A DNA stretch of 39,892 nucleotides from Lachnospiraceae bacterium (GTDB taxonomy: Bacteria > Bacillota > Clostridia > Lachnospirales > Lachnospiraceae). Each line of letters begins with the position of its first letter. The stretch's first letter is position 1. The translations under genes were made by a program, and so were the position numbers. The notes under the pieces were generated by a model that was not told the origin of the DNA, did not search any database, and saw only the letters and a program-made list of their open reading frames with translations. The stretch lies in contig JAFXXN010000146.1 of the NCBI GenBank assembly GCA_017542245.1, forward strand, positions 1 to 39,892. The letters are read 5' to 3'. This document shows positions 24,524-31,983 of the stretch, piece by piece.

Positions 24524-25671
24524 CGTGATTCACCTCCGTCCTGTCCCACATCATAATTCTCATGCTGATCCTGCTGTTGATAATAATGATCAATAGTAAC
24601 AGGTGCATTGTATAAGGCTGTACGGAGATATGATTTGATATTGTTTATCTTTGTTGACGTAGCTTTCATGCGTTCCATAACATATAGTACATGTGATTCT
24701 TTCAGCTTAAGGAATCTTGATTTAACCACTTCGTAAGGAAGCTCTTCTCCCTCTATCCTAACCGTCTTACGCTTTACGCAAACAATATCACAGATCAGTT
24801 CATAGATTTCGGTAAACAGTCTTTTTTCACTGTAAGTATCGTGTTTCATGTGATAATTATATTCGATGTTATCCTGGATGATATGAATGTATGGTTCATC
24901 TTCATCAGTCTGTCTGTCAGTCCTGTTAAGCTTTTCCTTGAGACTGACCTTTCCACCTCTTGATAGATTGATATGATCATTCTCACTCATCTCTGTATCA
25001 TTAAAATCAGTATTATTTATATCATTATTAATAGACCCGCATTCTGCGGATTCTTGAATCCGTATTTTGCGGTTTCCTGAATCCGTATTTTGCGGTTTCC
25101 TGAATCCGTATTCTGCGGTTTCCTGAATCCGTACTTTGCGGATTTCTGAATCCGTATTTTGCGGTTTCTTGAATCCGCATTTTGCGGAGTCAGTGGAACT
25201 ATAAGGGTTTTGAACCTCTTTTTCGTCTTCTTCACCCACTACATTTTCATATTCCGGAGTATCCATTTCCTCTTCAATGTATTCATCTTCATCCATACCG
25301 GAAACAGCCACAAAGTTCTTCACATATATTATATCCGGTTTTCCAAGGCCCCTTCTGACCCTTTCTATAAGACCTATTCCCTGTTTTGAGTCCAATGCAG
25401 CAAGCACACGTGTCGCCTTATCCTGGCTACATCCCAAGTCAAATGCTATCTGCTCCAGAGTATAAATTATGAATGTACGATTATGATCATCTATCCATCG
25501 GTTCCTTATTGATAAAGACATTCTGTCAAGCATAAGTCCATATGCTATCTTTGCATCACTGCTTAATGATTTAAATCGTGGATGTTTTATAAGCACTTTA
25601 GGAATGCGGTAAAAAGTATACCTGTCCGCTTCTATGCCGTAAAAGTAATCAAACATCAATGCGTCACTCAC
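24520..25671 (-). CDS. repA: RepA_N-family replication initiator with internal iterons
   Basis: The RepA_N winged-helix domain is at about 1-125 (YTFYRIPKVLIKHPRFKSLSSDAKIAYGLMLDRMSLS, IIYTLEQIAFDLGCSQDKATRVLAAL). A repeat-encoded linker covers about 160-212, and a C-terminal helical domain (about 275-375, DUF6017-like) ends with IKSYLRTALYNA. The start is GTG at 25671, not the longer frame to 25695: it overlaps the parB stop (GTGA) and has GGGAGG six bases upstream. RepA_N proteins start plasmid replication, and their origins lie within the rep gene; the 23-bp repeats here fit that. It is followed by an XRE gene with a four-base overlap. Confidence 0.9.
   Translation of the reverse strand: MSDALMFDYFYGIEADRYTFYRIPKVLIKHPRFKSLSSDAKIAYGLMLDRMSLSIRNRWIDDHNRTFIIYTLEQIAFDLGCSQDKATRVLAALDSKQGIGLIERVRRGLGKPDIIYVKNFVAVSGMDEDEYIEEEMDTPEYENVVGEEDEKEVQNPYSSTDSAKCGFKKPQNTDSEIRKVRIQETAEYGFRKPQNTDSGNRKIRIQESAECGSINNDINNTDFNDTEMSENDHINLSRGGKVSLKEKLNRTDRQTDEDEPYIHIIQDNIEYNYHMKHDTYSEKRLFTEIYELICDIVCVKRKTVRIEGEELPYEVVKSRFLKLKESHVLYVMERMKATSTKINNIKSYLRTALYNAPVTIDHYYQQQDQHENYDVGQDGGESR
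25034..25193. repeat. 23-bp direct repeats (candidate iterons/oriV) inside repA
   Basis: The unit GAATCCGTATTTTGCGG plus TTTCCT starts at 25056, 25079, 25102, 25125, 25148 and 25171, always 23 bases apart, with one more degenerate copy from 25034. The first bases and TGCGG are the most constant. Since 23 is not a multiple of three, each copy is read in a new frame, so the protein shows a 23-residue repeat, and another minus-strand frame here is open and yields the same peptides. Such regular spacing suits initiator binding on one DNA face. Confidence 0.85.
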
Positions 25672-26558
25672 AATTTGCCTCCCTTCTTCTGCCACTCCTC
25701 AAGAAGTGAACAGATTGTTTTTTCTATATCTTCATCACTTGTATCCGGATCAAAATATCTGTAAATGATTTCCTGACTGATAGTAACTTTTCTTTCTTTT
25801 ATCGGAGCTACTACCAGTAATGCGTGTACTGCTTCTTTTGTGAATGCATCGTCCAGAGCCAGTTGTCTTAACTGCTTCGCCTGGGCAAGAGATGGTAGTA
25901 CCGATTCTTCAGTCATTACCTTCTCAAGTATAGTTTGCTGTTTATTGGTCAAGTATGACAATTCTACTGCAGGATTAAACTTAAGCTTCTTAGCATCTAC
26001 TTCATCAAGTAATTCTTTTTTGAGCTCGGTAAGGCGAATATAACGGTGAACCTGACGTTCACTATCTCCTGAATTCTTACCAAGCTGCTCTGCCGATCCT
26101 AACTTCTCGCCAACTTGGCGAGAAGTTGCTTTACCTTGATGAGACAGAACTTCAATTTTCATCTTGTAAGCGTATGCTTTTTCACTGGGAAGCAATTCCT
26201 CGCGCATCCTAAGGTTTGTATCAATCATTGCCATAGTTGCGTCATCATCATCCATTTCCCTTATAATCACGGGCATTGTCTTGCGTCCGGCAAGTTCACA
26301 GGCACGCTTTCTTCGATGACCGGCAATTATCTCATACCCGCCTTCAGCCAATGGTCTTACAAGGCCGGGTTCCCACACCTTGTCATTTTTGATACTCTCG
26401 ACCAACTCCATCATTCGTTTATCATCTTTAACTTTGAACGGATGGTTCTTGAATGGATGAAGTTCTGTTAATTCGACTTCTGTTATTGAGTCTTCCTCGC
26501 CGCCAACTATGTCTGCATAGGAATTAATCTTTATCTTTCCTTCTAACGACCTGTTCAT
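25668..26558 (-). CDS. parB: ParB/Spo0J-family partition protein
   Basis: The ParB nuclease-like CTP-binding fold shows LHPFKNHPFKVKDD, then IIAGHRRKRACELAG (box II), NLRMREELLPSEKAYAYKMKIE and the HTH region (SERQVHRYIRLTELKKELLDEVD). The last 90 residues are the C-terminal domain. It should load on a parS-like site and work with ParA to segregate the element. Its ATG overlaps the ParA stop (ATGA) and its own stop overlaps RepA. A perfect inverted repeat lies inside its coding region at 26101-26127. Confidence 0.93.
   Translation of the reverse strand: MNRSLEGKIKINSYADIVGGEEDSITEVELTELHPFKNHPFKVKDDKRMMELVESIKNDKVWEPGLVRPLAEGGYEIIAGHRRKRACELAGRKTMPVIIREMDDDDATMAMIDTNLRMREELLPSEKAYAYKMKIEVLSHQGKATSRQVGEKLGSAEQLGKNSGDSERQVHRYIRLTELKKELLDEVDAKKLKFNPAVELSYLTNKQQTILEKVMTEESVLPSLAQAKQLRQLALDDAFTKEAVHALLVVAPIKERKVTISQEIIYRYFDPDTSDEDIEKTICSLLEEWQKKGGKL
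26101..26127. repeat. Perfect 11-bp inverted repeat inside parB
   Basis: AACTTCTCGCC and GGCGAGAAGTT flank the 5-base spacer AACTT. It spans codons for the ATSRQVGEKLG region before the HTH. It could be a hairpin in the mRNA or a protein-binding (parS-like) site. Confidence 0.7.
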
Positions 26559-27400
26559 GCCTGCTCACCCCCATTCTCACAGCTTTCCATGATCTCCATG
26601 GTCAGTGCTTCATATGCTTTGGAGGCTTTGCCTTTCGGATCGTTCTTATATATGCTTATCCCTAAAGCTGAACATTCAGCTACACGGATAGACATGGGAA
26701 TTTCATTTTTGAAAATCGGGACTATCGTGCCATAACCTTTTTCAATGAGTTTGATTATCTCTTTAGAGAAATTTGTCCGGCCATCAACCATAGTGAGCAG
26801 GATCCCTGCAATCTTCAGGTCAGGGTTAATCTTCTGTTTTTTCACCTTTCTGATTGTTTTAACCAGCTGTTCCAAGCCCTTAGCAGGCAGATATCCTGCC
26901 TGACATGGGATAAGTATACTGTCAGACGCAGCAAAGGCGTTTATAGTGACCATACCGAGTGAAGGAGCACAATCTATTATGATATAATCATAATTGTCTT
27001 TTATGAGCTCTATATACTCTCTTAAGACATATTCCCTGCTCATAATGTTTACGAGTGACACTTCCATACCTGAAAGCTCTATATTGCCAGGCATCAGATC
27101 CACACCTTCTTCGTGATGAATGATTCCTTTTTTTATATCGAAGCTTTCATCGTTGATCATATAACCCATAACTGTTGTAAGCGTATATTCTAATGAATCA
27201 GGCTCCTGGACTCCCAAACTTGCGGAAAGAGAACCCTGAGCGTCTGCATCTATAAGCAAGACCCTACGTCCTTCCCTTGCCAATCCTATACCCAGATTCA
27301 CTGCTGTTGTGGTTTTTGCAACTCCGCCTTTCTGATTTGCTACGCTGACCACTTTACAATTATTTCTCTTTTCCGCACTTATCGCTGTAGTGTTATTCAT
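26555..27400 (-). CDS. parA: ParA/Soj-family partition ATPase
   Basis: The deviant Walker A motif KGGVAKTTTAVNLG follows VVSVANQ, then LLIDADAQGSLSASLG (Walker A') and YIIIDCAPSLGMVTINAF (Walker B). This is a ParA/MinD-type ATPase of about the usual 260-280 residues, without the long N-terminal HTH seen in P1-type ParA. It drives segregation with ParB. Start: ATG with GGAGG upstream. It follows the DUF3970-like gene with a 4-base overlap (ATGA). Confidence 0.95.
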   Translation of the reverse strand: MNNTTAISAEKRNNCKVVSVANQKGGVAKTTTAVNLGIGLAREGRRVLLIDADAQGSLSASLGVQEPDSLEYTLTTVMGYMINDESFDIKKGIIHHEEGVDLMPGNIELSGMEVSLVNIMSREYVLREYIELIKDNYDYIIIDCAPSLGMVTINAFAASDSILIPCQAGYLPAKGLEQLVKTIRKVKKQKINPDLKIAGILLTMVDGRTNFSKEIIKLIEKGYGTIVPIFKNEIPMSIRVAECSALGISIYKNDPKGKASKAYEALTMEIMESCENGGEQA

Positions 27401-27573
27401 TGTTCTTCCTCCATGTTTTTTTCGATTTCCATATGAACTCTTTTGTACCTATTGGATCCTTTTACCGGCAGATTGTCCGACGTGCAGTTGACTTTAATCT
27501 TTTTGTGCCGATGGATCAGCTTTACGAACCACTTTATATCGTTTGGCGTACCCATAATCCTTAACTTAACCAC
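27397..27573 (-). CDS. DUF3970-like small protein (58 aa)
   Basis: A GTG start at 27573 with GGGGAGG eight bases upstream opens MVKLRIMGTPNDIKWFVKLIHRH and ends with KGSNRYKRVHMEIEKN, the pattern of DUF3970 proteins (RIYGT...DIKWF, YYRVYVEI). The stop overlaps the parA start. Such genes are often first in ParA-ParB operons of Firmicutes elements, but no role is known. Five charged residues end the chain. It is likely cotranslated with ParA. Confidence 0.7.
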   Translation of the reverse strand: MVKLRIMGTPNDIKWFVKLIHRHKKIKVNCTSDNLPVKGSNRYKRVHMEIEKNMEEEQ

Positions 27574-27601
27574 TTATCTCACCTCCCCTCCGGATAGAAA
27601 A

Positions 27602-27653
27602 CAAAAAAAGAGACCAAGCAATATTCCTTTTCAGGTTTATTGTTTAGTCTCTT
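27602..27653 (-). terminator. Terminator between recombinase and par-rep operon
   Basis: A 16-base stem (27638-27653 with 27608-27623, two imperfect pairs) is followed on the minus strand by seven T residues. It separates the serine recombinase gene from the DUF3970-parA-parB-repA operon. Confidence 0.8.
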
Positions 27654-27669
27654 ATCATAGACAAATTAT

Positions 27670-29508
27670 TCAGATGTAAATGTCCATTACTATGTCTTCC
27701 ATCTTTCGTATGACCCTATGATCAGAAAGATTATTTACATAATCCCTTAATAAATCATAGGTTATAACCAAAGTGGTCAAGTAAATGTAGCACTCTGAAT
27801 GTTCATTTACCTTCCCGAGTTGATTGCAGCCTGTGCTGCCGTTGCTATTATTGGGGTTTACTATATAGCTATAGTCATTTAAATCAGGTTTTTTACGCCT
27901 CTCGCCAGGTATAAGTGTGTCTATAACTCCATTTTCTTTATCTCGCAGATTAAGATAGAACTTAAACCTATCTTTTTCTACTACTACTTTGTCTATGAAA
28001 GCATCAAGTATATCATTAGGTATGTCGTATGTATTTATGTTAAAGTTCTGTTCAAGAGTATACTTTAACAAACTGATACGCTTCTCGATGCTGTCATCAG
28101 AATCACTCAATCTAACTGGTCTTAAGTTTTCAATGTTCTTGTTAAGCTTTTCTAGCTCTTCATCAAGCTCCTTGAGTTTTTCCTTGTACACGGCAGGCTC
28201 AATCTCTTCTGCAAGCCTCATGTCAAGCAGGTTGTTCTTCTTCCGGGCTATGCTCTTCACCTTTCTTTCCAAAACAGCTAACTCTTCCTGGTCTTCATCA
28301 ATCTTTCCTTGCTTAATGCACTCTTCCAAGATACCGTTAGCTATCTCAAGAAGCCGTTTCTTATCGTTCCAAAAGAACCGGAATATCATGCCTGCCATAA
28401 GGTTTAGCTTCCATTCGGGGAACAAAGGACATTCACACATCCCTTCAGTGTCAAGCTCCCTCTTTTTCCTATAGGCAACACTGCCCATACGTTTTGCCTT
28501 AGCACACTGAAAGCCATATGAAACAACCTTGGTAGTTTTGCTCTTATACCACTTAAGTCTTAACATCCTACTTCCGCAAGAGCAGACAACCTTTTTAGTC
28601 CAAATACTTTCGCCATTTCTAAATCCATGCACATTATTATCTTTTGCGATAAATGATCTGCTTTTTTTAATTTCCTGGACTCTTTGAAAATCCTGCTTAG
28701 ATATGAGCGGCTCGTGTTTGCCTTCAACAACAATCTGCTCGACTTCACCATAGTTCTTAGCCGCTTTTTGTTCCAGATAATCCGGTATATAGCTTTTCCT
28801 GTATACAATAGTTCCACAGTAGAAAGGATTATCCAAAAGCTTGGCTATATATGCACTATGCCATTTAGTACAGCCTGTGGAAGTTGTTCTTCCTAACTGC
28901 TCTAATTCATTGGCTATCAACCTAGTTCCTTTGCCTTGAAGATATCTCTTGAAAATCAATCGGACGGTTTCGGCCTGTTCATTGTTTATCTTCATCTCGG
29001 AACCGACACGGTCATATCCCAGAATATTACCGCTACCGTACGGAACTGCATTCAGAAATGAAATCTTCTGCCCGGCCTTTACTCTTTGCGAGATTTTCTT
29101 ACTCTCGTTCTGAGCCAGGGTGGCCATAATGGTCAACCTCAGCTCTCCATCTTCATCATTCAGCGTCCAGATATTATCCTCGGTAAACCAGACCTCAACA
29201 CCAATTCTCTTTAACTTTCTTGTCTCCTGTAACGTATCGAGTGTATTCCTAGCAAACCTTGAAACTTCTCTTGTGATGATAAGGTCAAACTTCCCCTCAT
29301 TAGCATCTTCCATCATACGAACGAAATTCTTACGTTTCTTTACTGAAGTACCGGTAATGCCTTCATCTATGTACCTATCAAAGAGCTGCCAATCAGGATG
29401 CTTGGCTAAAATCTCGTCATAATACTGAACCTGATTTTCCAGAGCAGAAATCTGAGCTTCATGTTCAGTGGAGACCCTTGCATATATTGCTACGATTCTT
29501 TTATCCAT
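27670..29508 (-). CDS. Large serine recombinase (TnpX-like)
   Basis: The start at 29508 (MDKRIVAIYARVSTE) is supported by GGGAGAA upstream; a longer frame to 29640 lacks a site and overlaps the 81-aa gene. The resolvase domain has nucleophile S13 in ARVSTE and ITREVSRFARNTLDTL. A recombinase domain follows (PYGSGNILGYDR to WHSAYIAKLLDNPFYCGTIVY), then a zinc-ribbon region (VCSCGSRMLRL, QCAKAK, MCECPLF) and a coiled coil (about 410-470, ELDEELEKLNKNIENL). It is the likely integrase/excisionase of the element. At 612 residues it is slightly short of Tn4451 TnpX-class enzymes. Confidence 0.93.
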   Translation of the reverse strand: MDKRIVAIYARVSTEHEAQISALENQVQYYDEILAKHPDWQLFDRYIDEGITGTSVKKRKNFVRMMEDANEGKFDLIITREVSRFARNTLDTLQETRKLKRIGVEVWFTEDNIWTLNDEDGELRLTIMATLAQNESKKISQRVKAGQKISFLNAVPYGSGNILGYDRVGSEMKINNEQAETVRLIFKRYLQGKGTRLIANELEQLGRTTSTGCTKWHSAYIAKLLDNPFYCGTIVYRKSYIPDYLEQKAAKNYGEVEQIVVEGKHEPLISKQDFQRVQEIKKSRSFIAKDNNVHGFRNGESIWTKKVVCSCGSRMLRLKWYKSKTTKVVSYGFQCAKAKRMGSVAYRKKRELDTEGMCECPLFPEWKLNLMAGMIFRFFWNDKKRLLEIANGILEECIKQGKIDEDQEELAVLERKVKSIARKKNNLLDMRLAEEIEPAVYKEKLKELDEELEKLNKNIENLRPVRLSDSDDSIEKRISLLKYTLEQNFNINTYDIPNDILDAFIDKVVVEKDRFKFYLNLRDKENGVIDTLIPGERRKKPDLNDYSYIVNPNNSNGSTGCNQLGKVNEHSECYIYLTTLVITYDLLRDYVNNLSDHRVIRKMEDIVMDIYI

Positions 29509-29554
29509 AAAGTTTCTCCCACTAATGTCAAAAAGAATTATACCACTACTCGAT

Positions 29555-29800
29555 TCATTTTTCAAGCCTTTGTTTGACATTTTTTCTAATATCTTTAATT
29601 TCCTGATCGGATAACATTTTCTTTTTATATAAATCCTCAAACAGCGCCAGAGCCATTCTTACATCAAGCTTGTTTCTTTCACTTTTAGAGAACTTAAAAT
29701 TCAGTACATCTTCCGCATTCTCAGGAGTAACCTCTTTCCCATTAACAGCTAATATGGCTAAACGCTTTTTCTCTTTATCCGATTTCTCTTTTTTGCCCAT
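29555..29800 (-). CDS. Small SHOCT-like protein upstream of the recombinase (81 aa)
   Basis: The product begins MGKKEKSDKEKKRLAILAVNG and ends with ALALFEDLYKKKMLSDQEIK then DIRKNVKQRLEK, a short oligomerisation-like helix pair as in SHOCT domains. A clear AGGAGAGG precedes the ATG. It lies 46 bases upstream of the recombinase on the same strand, and I recall similar genes in front of serine recombinases in Firmicutes elements. It may regulate or assist excision; this is inference. Confidence 0.6.
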   Translation of the reverse strand: MGKKEKSDKEKKRLAILAVNGKEVTPENAEDVLNFKFSKSERNKLDVRMALALFEDLYKKKMLSDQEIKDIRKNVKQRLEK

Positions 29801-30513
29801 AATGCACCTCTCCTATATAATAAAGAATCCATAATATCCACATTTAAGTACTTCTGTAGTTGTCCCTAGGACACTGCCCCACCTAAGACATCTACAGAAA
29901 TGCTTAATATCCAAAAACAAGACCATGCGGTGGCTCACTTACAGGACGCATCCTGCTGCATATGCCACATTGGAATCCCACCATCTTCTTCAGACCGGTC
30001 CCTAACCGGAAGTATCATTATCATCAGCCCACTCATCGCCGGAAACAGACACCCGCTTCCTACATGAAAGATAGTTCTCGCTCCATTATGTTCTCTCTTA
30101 ATCCTAATACACATAATACACATCTATACCTCTAGATTACGGTTTCGAAAATGACCATAAACACAAACTAAACATTCGTTCAAACCCATCTACGGATATA
30201 GTATATATAATAGGTAGAAACACAATCATAACTCTCCTGGCGTACCCCATGCCCTGGCTCCCTGACTGATTATGTACCGCATGACCTATATATTAAATTG
30301 TCAATGTACGAAATACGATAAACCACCTTACTTACCAACTCATAAAATGCTTTATCAGCCTGAAAAGCACACAAGCATCTGCGCACTGTCAAACACAGTA
30401 CTTATATGCTTTATTCCGCCGACAAAAACGAGGGGGCGAACGGTGTTCATATACAAACAAGTTCATCACTTAAATCAAGTTACATTTCTTTCTCAACAGA
30501 TCAAGTGCATCCG
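29801..30513. other. Gene-free region beside the recombinase; candidate attachment region
   Basis: About 700 bases hold no convincing gene. A minus-strand 62-codon frame at 29935-30123 lacks a ribosome site and reads like random sequence. Because serine integrases usually lie next to their att site, this is the most likely place for the element's joining site, but without the other end it cannot be marked. It also holds one copy of the 16-base repeat TTACCAACTCATAAAA at 30332-30347. Confidence 0.4.
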
Positions 30514-30744
30514 TCAGATATCAAACTTTCTGATAGCCTTGATCAAAGTCAGCCTCACCTCTTCCGTGATATCCTCGATATCATTTTTCTCAAGCCATAC
30601 GCCACGACGCTCAGCCTTCTTGATGATACAGCGGACTATATCCTTCTCATAGTGATCTAGAATCCTAAAAGTCGCTCCCCAGTCACCGTTCTTAGCCAAA
30701 AAGATATCTTTCTCAGCCACATAATTATACTTTCTTTTTTTCAC
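30514..30744 (-). CDS. Conjugative-transposon HTH protein (HTH_16-like)
   Basis: This 76-residue product (DIFLAKNGDWGATFRILDHYEKD, then DIEDITEEVRLTLIKAIRKF) matches the small helix-turn-helix proteins of the conjugative-transposon class (PF12645-like), which are shortened sigma-70 region 2 relatives. It overlaps the sigma-factor-like gene by 20 bases, the usual pairing in Tn916-type elements. The pair is thought to control transfer or excision genes. Confidence 0.75.
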   Translation of the reverse strand: MKKRKYNYVAEKDIFLAKNGDWGATFRILDHYEKDIVRCIIKKAERRGVWLEKNDIEDITEEVRLTLIKAIRKFDI

Positions 30745-31156
30745 GCCTCTCCTCCGATCTGTAATATTTTCTCAGTTTCTCCAACGCCCTATTGGTTCTC
30801 GAGTATACTGTCTGGTAACATTCATCCAGATATTTACCAATCTCTGCATAACTCTTTCCTGCATAGAACATTAGAGCAACTACCCTCTTGTGCTTAGGAT
30901 TCAGTTTCGCAAAAGCCTTTTCCAGGAGCTTGTCATCAAATGAGATCGGCATGCTTTCATCCCACTCATCATCCACATCATCAAAACAATCTGGAGACTC
31001 CAGCTCATCTTCAAGCGCATCATAATCCAGCCGGTTCTGCCAGAAATCAAACTCTCGTCTCCTGATCCTAAAGACCTGATTCACTCCATTATCCAGGCAC
31101 TTCCGAATATAAGCATCAAACCTCTCCGCAAGACCATTTGTGTTATCCGTATTCAT
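30725..31156 (-). CDS. Sigma-70 region 4-like regulator
   Basis: The start was set at 31156 (MNTDNTNG) because AAAGGA lies ten bases upstream; a GTG-led extension to 31183 has no site. The C-terminal half is a sigma-70 region 4 domain (LLEKAFAKLNPKHKRVVALM, FYAGKSYAEIGKYLDECYQT, VYSRTNRALEKLRKYY). An acidic linker (about 50-75, DELESPDCFDDVDDEWDE) precedes it. Region 2 is supplied by the overlapping small HTH protein, so the two may act together as a split sigma factor. Confidence 0.8.
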   Translation of the reverse strand: MNTDNTNGLAERFDAYIRKCLDNGVNQVFRIRRREFDFWQNRLDYDALEDELESPDCFDDVDDEWDESMPISFDDKLLEKAFAKLNPKHKRVVALMFYAGKSYAEIGKYLDECYQTVYSRTNRALEKLRKYYRSEERREKKKV

Positions 31157-31338
31157 AGACTTACAATCCTTTCCTATGAACACCGAACCACTAACCCCTC
31201 TCTATAAAGTATAAAATGCTTAAATATGTATTAAAATATTCACTTTTCTGGAGTTTATAAAAATTTAATAATTAACATACTCTTGCCTTTTATAATCTCA
31301 TCTGCTAAAATCAACATTACCAACTCATAAAAATCAAT

Positions 31339-31385
31339 AAAACTGTCACGGTTCTTCCTGCAAGAGCCTTGACAGTTTTTGTTTT
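31339..31385 (+). terminator. Hairpin with T-run upstream of the oriT region
   Basis: AAAACTGTCA (31339-31348) pairs with TGACAGTTTT (31370-31379), with further pairing inside, then TTTTTGTTTT follows. The left side is also A/T rich, so it can act in both directions. It lies between divergent genes, so it may shield the oriT region or be part of it. Confidence 0.55.
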
Positions 31386-31413
31386 CATCATAATACAGTT
31401 ATGATCATAGTTA

Positions 31414-31535
31414 AGCAAATCCCACAGGGATTTGCTACTCTTAGCAAGCACTGCATCTGCTTCCACAGATGCAATCTGGCCGGTATTTCCCAAAATCAGG
31501 AAACACCGTCCGGTGCTTGTAGGGGCACATCCCCT
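31414..31535 (+). other. Predicted origin of transfer (oriT)
   Basis: Just upstream of mobC and the relaxase lie four inverted repeats in a row: AGCAAATCCC-aca-GGGATTTGCT (31414-31436), TGCATCTG/CAGATGCA (31452-31473), CACCG-tc-CGGTG (31504-31515) and AGGGG-cacat-CCCCT (31521-31535). No gene lies here and GC is higher than around it. This is the pattern of an oriT with relaxase and MobC binding sites; the nick site is not identified. Confidence 0.6.
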
Positions 31536-31638
31536 AACCCCTGGTTTTATAAATCATAAAAATCTCCCAATCAGCCGATACTAAACAACACCGATGCTAC
31601 CTCAATATAATACGAACATCATAGAAAGGAACACCATA

Positions 31639-31983
31639 ATGGCATATAACAGAAAACGGTCTCTTGAACTTCACGTCTTTCTCAACGAAGAAGAAAACGA
31701 AATCTTTGAAGCCAAGTTCAGGCTGTCAGGCAAGCAGAACAAATCCGACTTTCTGCGGCAGCTCATACTCGAAGGATTTGTCTATGAGATAGACTTTTCT
31801 GATATACAGCGAAATAACTTTCTCCTATCAAACATCTCGAATAACATCAACCAGATTGCCCACCGCATAAACGAAACCCGCAACATCCATCAGTCCGATA
31901 TAGACGCAATCAGGAAGGAGATAGAAAAGTTATGGCAGTTACAAAAATCCACGCTATCCAGCATACTGTCGGTCAAGCAGTAA
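31639..31983 (+). CDS. mobC: MobC-family mobilization protein
   Basis: The start at 31639 (MAYNRKRSLELHVFLNEEENE) is preceded by AAAGGA; the frame to 31594 lacks a site. The N-terminus is a ribbon-helix-helix (RSLELHVFLNEEENEIFEAK, SDFLRQLILEG), and the ISNNINQIAHRINE motif is diagnostic of MobC (PF05713). MobC helps the relaxase open oriT DNA. It overlaps the relaxase start by 52 bases, so the two are coupled. The gene is on the plus strand, opposite to the rest of the element. Confidence 0.9.
   Translation: MAYNRKRSLELHVFLNEEENEIFEAKFRLSGKQNKSDFLRQLILEGFVYEIDFSDIQRNNFLLSNISNNINQIAHRINETRNIHQSDIDAIRKEIEKLWQLQKSTLSSILSVKQ

Larger units (their letters stand above)
30332..31332. repeat. 16-bp direct repeat TTACCAACTCATAAAA flanking the HTH/sigma pair
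   Basis: Identical copies occur at 30332-30347 and 31317-31332, about 985 bases apart, on either side of the two regulatory genes. The match may be chance in AT-rich DNA, or a scar or binding site. Confidence 0.4.

Noticed and set aside
25020-25200. CRISPR-like array
   Set aside because: The units are contiguous 23-bp direct repeats without unique spacers, lie inside repA and have no cas genes nearby.
25017-25235. Second minus-strand frame across the repA repeats
   Set aside because: It is open only because the 23-bp repeats keep all frames open; it is not a separate gene but is useful evidence for the repeat design.
29935-30123. 62-codon minus-strand frame in the gap beside the recombinase
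   Set aside because: No ribosome site, no family resemblance, and it sits in a region with no other sign of coding.
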